A DNA stretch of 16,301 bases from Longicatena sp. (lineage in GTDB: Bacteria; Bacillota_I; Bacilli_A; Erysipelotrichales; Erysipelotrichaceae): assembly GCA_020025055.1 (NCBI GenBank), contig JAHHST010000031.1, positions 1 to 16,301 on the forward strand, read 5' to 3'. Below are positions 13,945 to 16,301 of this stretch, in pieces (position 1 is the stretch's first letter; each line of letters opens with the position of its first letter). The notes beneath the pieces were generated by a model. That model ran no database searches. It worked only from the letters and a program-made list of their open reading frames with translations, and was not told the origin of the DNA. The position numbers were made by a program, and so were the translations under genes.

Positions 13945-13983
13945 AAAAAGTGCTCATTTCTAGTAGAAGAATGAGCACTTTTT
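13945..13983 (-). terminator. Terminator of trxA
   Basis: Perfect 14-bp stem AAAAAGTGCTCATT / AATGAGCACTTTTT with an 11-base loop, directly after the trxA stop on the minus strand and followed by a T-run. Confidence 0.9.
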
Positions 13984-13986
13984 CTT

Positions 13987-14295
13987 TTATAAAACTGCTT
14001 TAATTTCATTAAGTACTTGTACTTTTGGCATAAACCCTTGTAGTTGTTTAATAACTACTCCATCTTTAAAAATAAGCATTGTAGGTACAGTCATAATTCC
14101 ATATTGTTGTGCTAAACCACTTTCTTGATCAACATCTACCTTTACAATATCTATTTTTCCATTTAATTCATTTGCCACTTCATCTAACACTGGTGATAAC
14201 ATTTTACATGGTCCACACCAAGTAGCAAAGAAATCTACTAATACTATTCCGCTTTTAACGATTGTTTCAAATTCATCTTTATTAATTATTTTCAT
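13987..14295 (-). CDS. trxA: Thioredoxin
   Basis: The 102-aa cytoplasmic disulfide reductase is normally recycled by thioredoxin reductase. The active site FFATWCGPCKML has Cys27 and Cys30; Asp21 is the usual buried acid, and the cis-proline is Pro71 (MTVPTM). Length and fold pattern are those of classical thioredoxin. I place the start at 14295, not at the in-frame ATG at 14310: TGGAGG overlaps that upstream ATG and sits 7 bases before the chosen one, and the resulting 102-aa product matches the family. The gene follows the HAD gene by only about 35 bases, so it may be partly co-transcribed, but an extended -10 (TGCTATACT, 14319-14327) in the gap may give its own transcript. Confidence 0.95.
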   Translation of the reverse strand: MKIINKDEFETIVKSGIVLVDFFATWCGPCKMLSPVLDEVANELNGKIDIVKVDVDQESGLAQQYGIMTVPTMLIFKDGVVIKQLQGFMPKVQVLNEIKAVL

Positions 14296-14318
14296 ATCTA
14301 GATCCTCCATCTAGTATT

Positions 14319-14327
14319 AGTATAGCA
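14319..14327 (-). promoter_or_regulatory. Extended -10 promoter for trxA
   Basis: TGCTATACT on the minus strand, 24-32 bases before the trxA start, in the short gap after the HAD gene stop. No good -35. Confidence 0.45.
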
Positions 14328-14329
14328 TT

Positions 14330-15226
14330 CTAATAAGATTTATCCATTAATATGCTCACATACTTTTTAATAGCCTCATATACTCCATCTTCATTATTTG
14401 ATAATGTCACATCATCTGCATTTTCTTTTACTTTTAACAATGCATTTCCCATTGCTACACCAACACCAGCTAAACGAATCATATCAATATCATTTTCTCC
14501 ATCTCCAATTGCCATCATATTTTCATAAGGAATATGTAGTATTTTAGATAACTTTGATAAACCAAACCCTTTAGTGATATTAGGCATTAAAATTTCAAGC
14601 CATTTATCACTTGTTAATCCTACCCAATATCGATCCTTTAACTCTTTTTTTGCTACTTTAGCAACTTCTTGTATATATTCAGGCCAATATGTTACTGTTA
14701 CTTTATTAACATCCTCTAAAATTTCTTCTTTCTTTTCAATATATCGTATATCTGGATAACCCTTTCTTGTATCAGCTAAAAATGTAAACGTTCCTCCAGT
14801 CCATGGATAATCCTCATCAAAATTGTGGTTTTTCCGATATTCTCTTTTTTCATCTAAAATAGCCTTTGGATTATAATCATACATTCCTCGATCCAATTGT
14901 CCCATAATTTCAACATTCCATTTACTAAAGTACTCAAATAATTCTTGTGCATTCTCTTTTGGCATTTTTCCATATATATAACGTTTTTGATGTTTTACAT
15001 CATAAATTGCAACTCCATTAACCTCAATTAAATATCCACCATAAACATCCATCATTAACTCTTTTGCGTAAAACATTAATCGAGAATAACTTCGTCCACT
15101 TGCTAATACTAAAATAACTCCTCTTTTTTGTGCTTCTATTAAAATTTGTTTCGTTTTTTCCATAATTTGATTATCTTTATTTAATAATGTTCCATCCATA
15201 TCTAATGCAATTAATTTTATATTCAT
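14330..15226 (-). CDS. Cof-type HAD-IIB family phosphatase
   Basis: The 298-aa protein is a haloacid-dehalogenase phosphohydrolase of the Cof subfamily, typically acting on small sugar phosphates or nucleotide/cofactor phosphates. Motif I is ALDMDGTLL (Asp9 nucleophile, Asp11), motif II LASGRS (Ser43), motif III Lys219, motif IV GDGENDIDM (Asp242, Asp246), then VGVAMGNA. The type IIB cap lies between motifs II and III. All catalytic residues are intact. AAGGTGA precedes the ATG by 6 bases. The substrate cannot be told from sequence. It lies beside a second Cof-type gene with its own terminator between them. A weak promoter (-35 TTGATA 15282-15287, -10 TATATA 15257-15262, spacer 19) may drive it. 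Confidence 0.93.
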   Translation of the reverse strand: MNIKLIALDMDGTLLNKDNQIMEKTKQILIEAQKRGVILVLASGRSYSRLMFYAKELMMDVYGGYLIEVNGVAIYDVKHQKRYIYGKMPKENAQELFEYFSKWNVEIMGQLDRGMYDYNPKAILDEKREYRKNHNFDEDYPWTGGTFTFLADTRKGYPDIRYIEKKEEILEDVNKVTVTYWPEYIQEVAKVAKKELKDRYWVGLTSDKWLEILMPNITKGFGLSKLSKILHIPYENMMAIGDGENDIDMIRLAGVGVAMGNALLKVKENADDVTLSNNEDGVYEAIKKYVSILMDKSY

Positions 15227-15256
15227 AACATCACCTTATTTTCTTTATAAAATAAG

Positions 15257-15287
15257 TATATACTAGTTACTCTTTCATTACTATCAA
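15257..15287 (-). promoter_or_regulatory. Possible promoter of the 298-aa HAD gene
   Basis: On the minus strand TTGATA (15282-15287) and TATATA (15257-15262) with a 19-base spacer, longer than ideal. The next -10-like choice is TATACT. Confidence 0.35.
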
Positions 15288-15295
15288 GAATCTAT

Positions 15296-15328
15296 AAAAA
15301 AAAGACAATTAACTATTCCATAATTGTC
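15296..15328 (-). terminator. Terminator of the 282-aa HAD gene
   Basis: On the minus strand stem GACAATTA / TAATTGTC with a 9-base loop, followed by eight T residues. Confidence 0.85.
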
Positions 15329-15338
15329 CTATTTTAAA

Positions 15339-16187
15339 TTATTTATTAAATACATATTTATCTAAAGCTTTTGCAATTCCTTGTTGATCATTTGTATCTG
15401 TAATATCATATGCATTTTGTTTTAAATAGTCCATAGCATTGCCCATTGCTATGCCATATTTTACATTTTCAAACATAGATATATCATTTTCAGCATCTCC
15501 AAATGCCATCATTTCATCTTTTGAAATATTTAAATACTCACCAATTTTTGCAATTGCACTTCCCTTACTTACACCCTTTGGCATAACTTCAATCCAATCG
15601 TGAGCAACTTCATAAATATCATACTCTTTTAATTGTTTTCTAATTTCTGGAAGATTCTTTTTGAAATAAGCTGCTGTCTGAATGAATACAAACTTATTAA
15701 TATCTTTTGTAATTTCATATTCACAATCATGTATCATAAAAAATCTTTGCTTTCCTTTTTTAAACCCGTAATCAATCGGTTCCCCAAATAAAAAGCTACG
15801 AATTTTCTTTTTTAACTTTAAGCTTCTACTCACTAAGTCATAATGATCATATCCACAACAACTAATAACTTCAAAGTTCATTTTTTTCCCTAAACGCATA
15901 ACTTTTTTAGCATCTTCTGGTCCAAATACATCCTCTACATAATAATTTTTATTTGCGAAATCATAAATAATTTGTCCATTCATACCTGCAACAAAGTTAT
16001 TTCCATATTCCAATTGTAATGGATCTGTCACAAATGAAATAGAGCCTTTGTCTCTTCCTGTCGCAATAACAATGGTAATCCCTAATTTTTGTGCATCTAT
16101 CAATTTTTGTCTTGTAACTTCATCAATTTTTTTAGAACTTGTCAATAATGTTCCATCCAAGTCAAGTGCTATTAATTTAATTGCCAT
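15339..16187 (-). CDS. Cof-type HAD-IIB family phosphatase (second copy)
   Basis: The 282-aa protein has the same fold as its downstream neighbour. Motif I is ALDLDGTLL (Asp9, Asp11), motif II IATGRD (Thr43), motif III Lys in PKGVSKGSA (about 203-211), motif IV GDAENDISM (Asp231, Asp235), then YGIAMGNAM. It is clearly diverged from the 298-aa protein in the cap (residues about 85-200), so the substrates probably differ. AAGGGAG lies 7 bases before the ATG. It has its own promoter (16213-16240) and terminator (15296-15328), so the pair is tandem but not an evident operon. The substrate is unknown. Confidence 0.93.
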   Translation of the reverse strand: MAIKLIALDLDGTLLTSSKKIDEVTRQKLIDAQKLGITIVIATGRDKGSISFVTDPLQLEYGNNFVAGMNGQIIYDFANKNYYVEDVFGPEDAKKVMRLGKKMNFEVISCCGYDHYDLVSRSLKLKKKIRSFLFGEPIDYGFKKGKQRFFMIHDCEYEITKDINKFVFIQTAAYFKKNLPEIRKQLKEYDIYEVAHDWIEVMPKGVSKGSAIAKIGEYLNISKDEMMAFGDAENDISMFENVKYGIAMGNAMDYLKQNAYDITDTNDQQGIAKALDKYVFNK

Positions 16188-16212
16188 TTCATCGCTCCCT
16201 TTCCCACACTAC

Positions 16213-16240
16213 ATTATATCGAAAAGTTATAAAAAGTAAA
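16213..16240 (-). promoter_or_regulatory. Promoter of the 282-aa HAD gene
   Basis: On the minus strand -35 TTTACT (16235-16240), a 16-base spacer, and a perfect -10 TATAAT (16213-16218), about 26 bases before the start. Confidence 0.6.
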
Positions 16241-16273
16241 GTAATCAATGATTTACAATTTAATTTCTCTTAC

Positions 16274-16298
16274 AAAAAAAAGACTCTTTCGAGTCTTT
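16274..16298 (-). terminator. Terminator of a minus-strand gene beyond the right edge
   Basis: Stem AAAGACTC / GAGTCTTT with a TTTC loop. On the minus strand it is followed by a run of eight T residues, so it most likely ends a transcript entering from outside the window. Confidence 0.75.
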
Positions 16299-16301
16299 TC
16301 T

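Noticed and set aside
13661..13986. Known riboswitch or T-box in the gap before the 124-aa gene
   Set aside because: I find no T-box GGTGG/CCGCG element or recognisable riboswitch core on either strand.
14296..14310. Start of trxA at 14310
   Set aside because: The ribosome binding site overlaps that ATG; the ATG at 14295 has correct spacing and gives the usual thioredoxin length.

Overview
The window is about 16.3 kb of very AT-rich chromosomal DNA from a low-GC Gram-positive bacterium (Bacillota). The evidence is strong AGGAGG-type ribosome binding sites, many extended -10 promoters (TGnTATAAT), short intrinsic terminators with long U-tracts, and a gene set of Cof-type HAD phosphatases, cardiolipin synthase, thioredoxin, MscS channel, DEAD-box helicase and a short lipoprotein. 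Codon and AT bias would fit an Erysipelotrichia-like gut anaerobe, but this is a guess; no rRNA or tRNA marker is present. I see no mobile element, prophage, CRISPR array or tRNA.

Layout. Most genes lie on the minus strand. From the left: an unrecognised 410-aa acidic protein (15-1247), an alanyl-tRNA editing protein (1388-2542), then a divergent SAM-dependent methyltransferase on plus (2724-3599). Next comes a minus-strand cluster of membrane and lipid genes running from about 8948 down to 3709: two related six-helix membrane proteins, an overlapping 53-codon small gene (7184-7345), a membrane-anchored degenerate M28-peptidase-like protein, cardiolipin synthase, and a patatin-like phospholipase. 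Upstream of it is a separate small two-helix membrane protein (9062-9532), divergent from a plus-strand MscS-type channel (9720-10571). The MscS gene converges on a DEAD-box RNA helicase (10614-12359, minus), which in turn diverges from a small lipoprotein gene (12576-13064, plus). The right part holds an unrecognised 124-aa protein (13286-13660), thioredoxin (13987-14295) and two Cof-type HAD hydrolases (14330-15226 and 15339-16187), all on minus.

How the genes relate. The 8948-3709 cluster is tightly packed (an ATGA overlap at 7342-7345 and a ribosome binding site touching the upstream stop at 6163) and places phospholipid synthesis (Cls) beside lipid hydrolysis (patatin), four membrane or membrane-linked proteins of unknown role and a small protein. 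It looks like one envelope/lipid unit with possible internal promoters. The remaining genes appear to be single-gene units, most with a recognisable promoter and terminator.

The least ordinary DNA is the non-coding sequence on both sides of the 124-aa gene. At 13800-13917 there is a string of hairpins ending in a strong plus-strand-type terminator with no plus-strand gene to serve. At 13126-13256 there is a structured segment whose minus-strand transcript carries three spaced UUCCCUAU/UAUCCCUAU/UAUCCCCUAU repeats. Both could be small RNAs with C-rich, Shine-Dalgarno-complementary motifs, though other readings are given.
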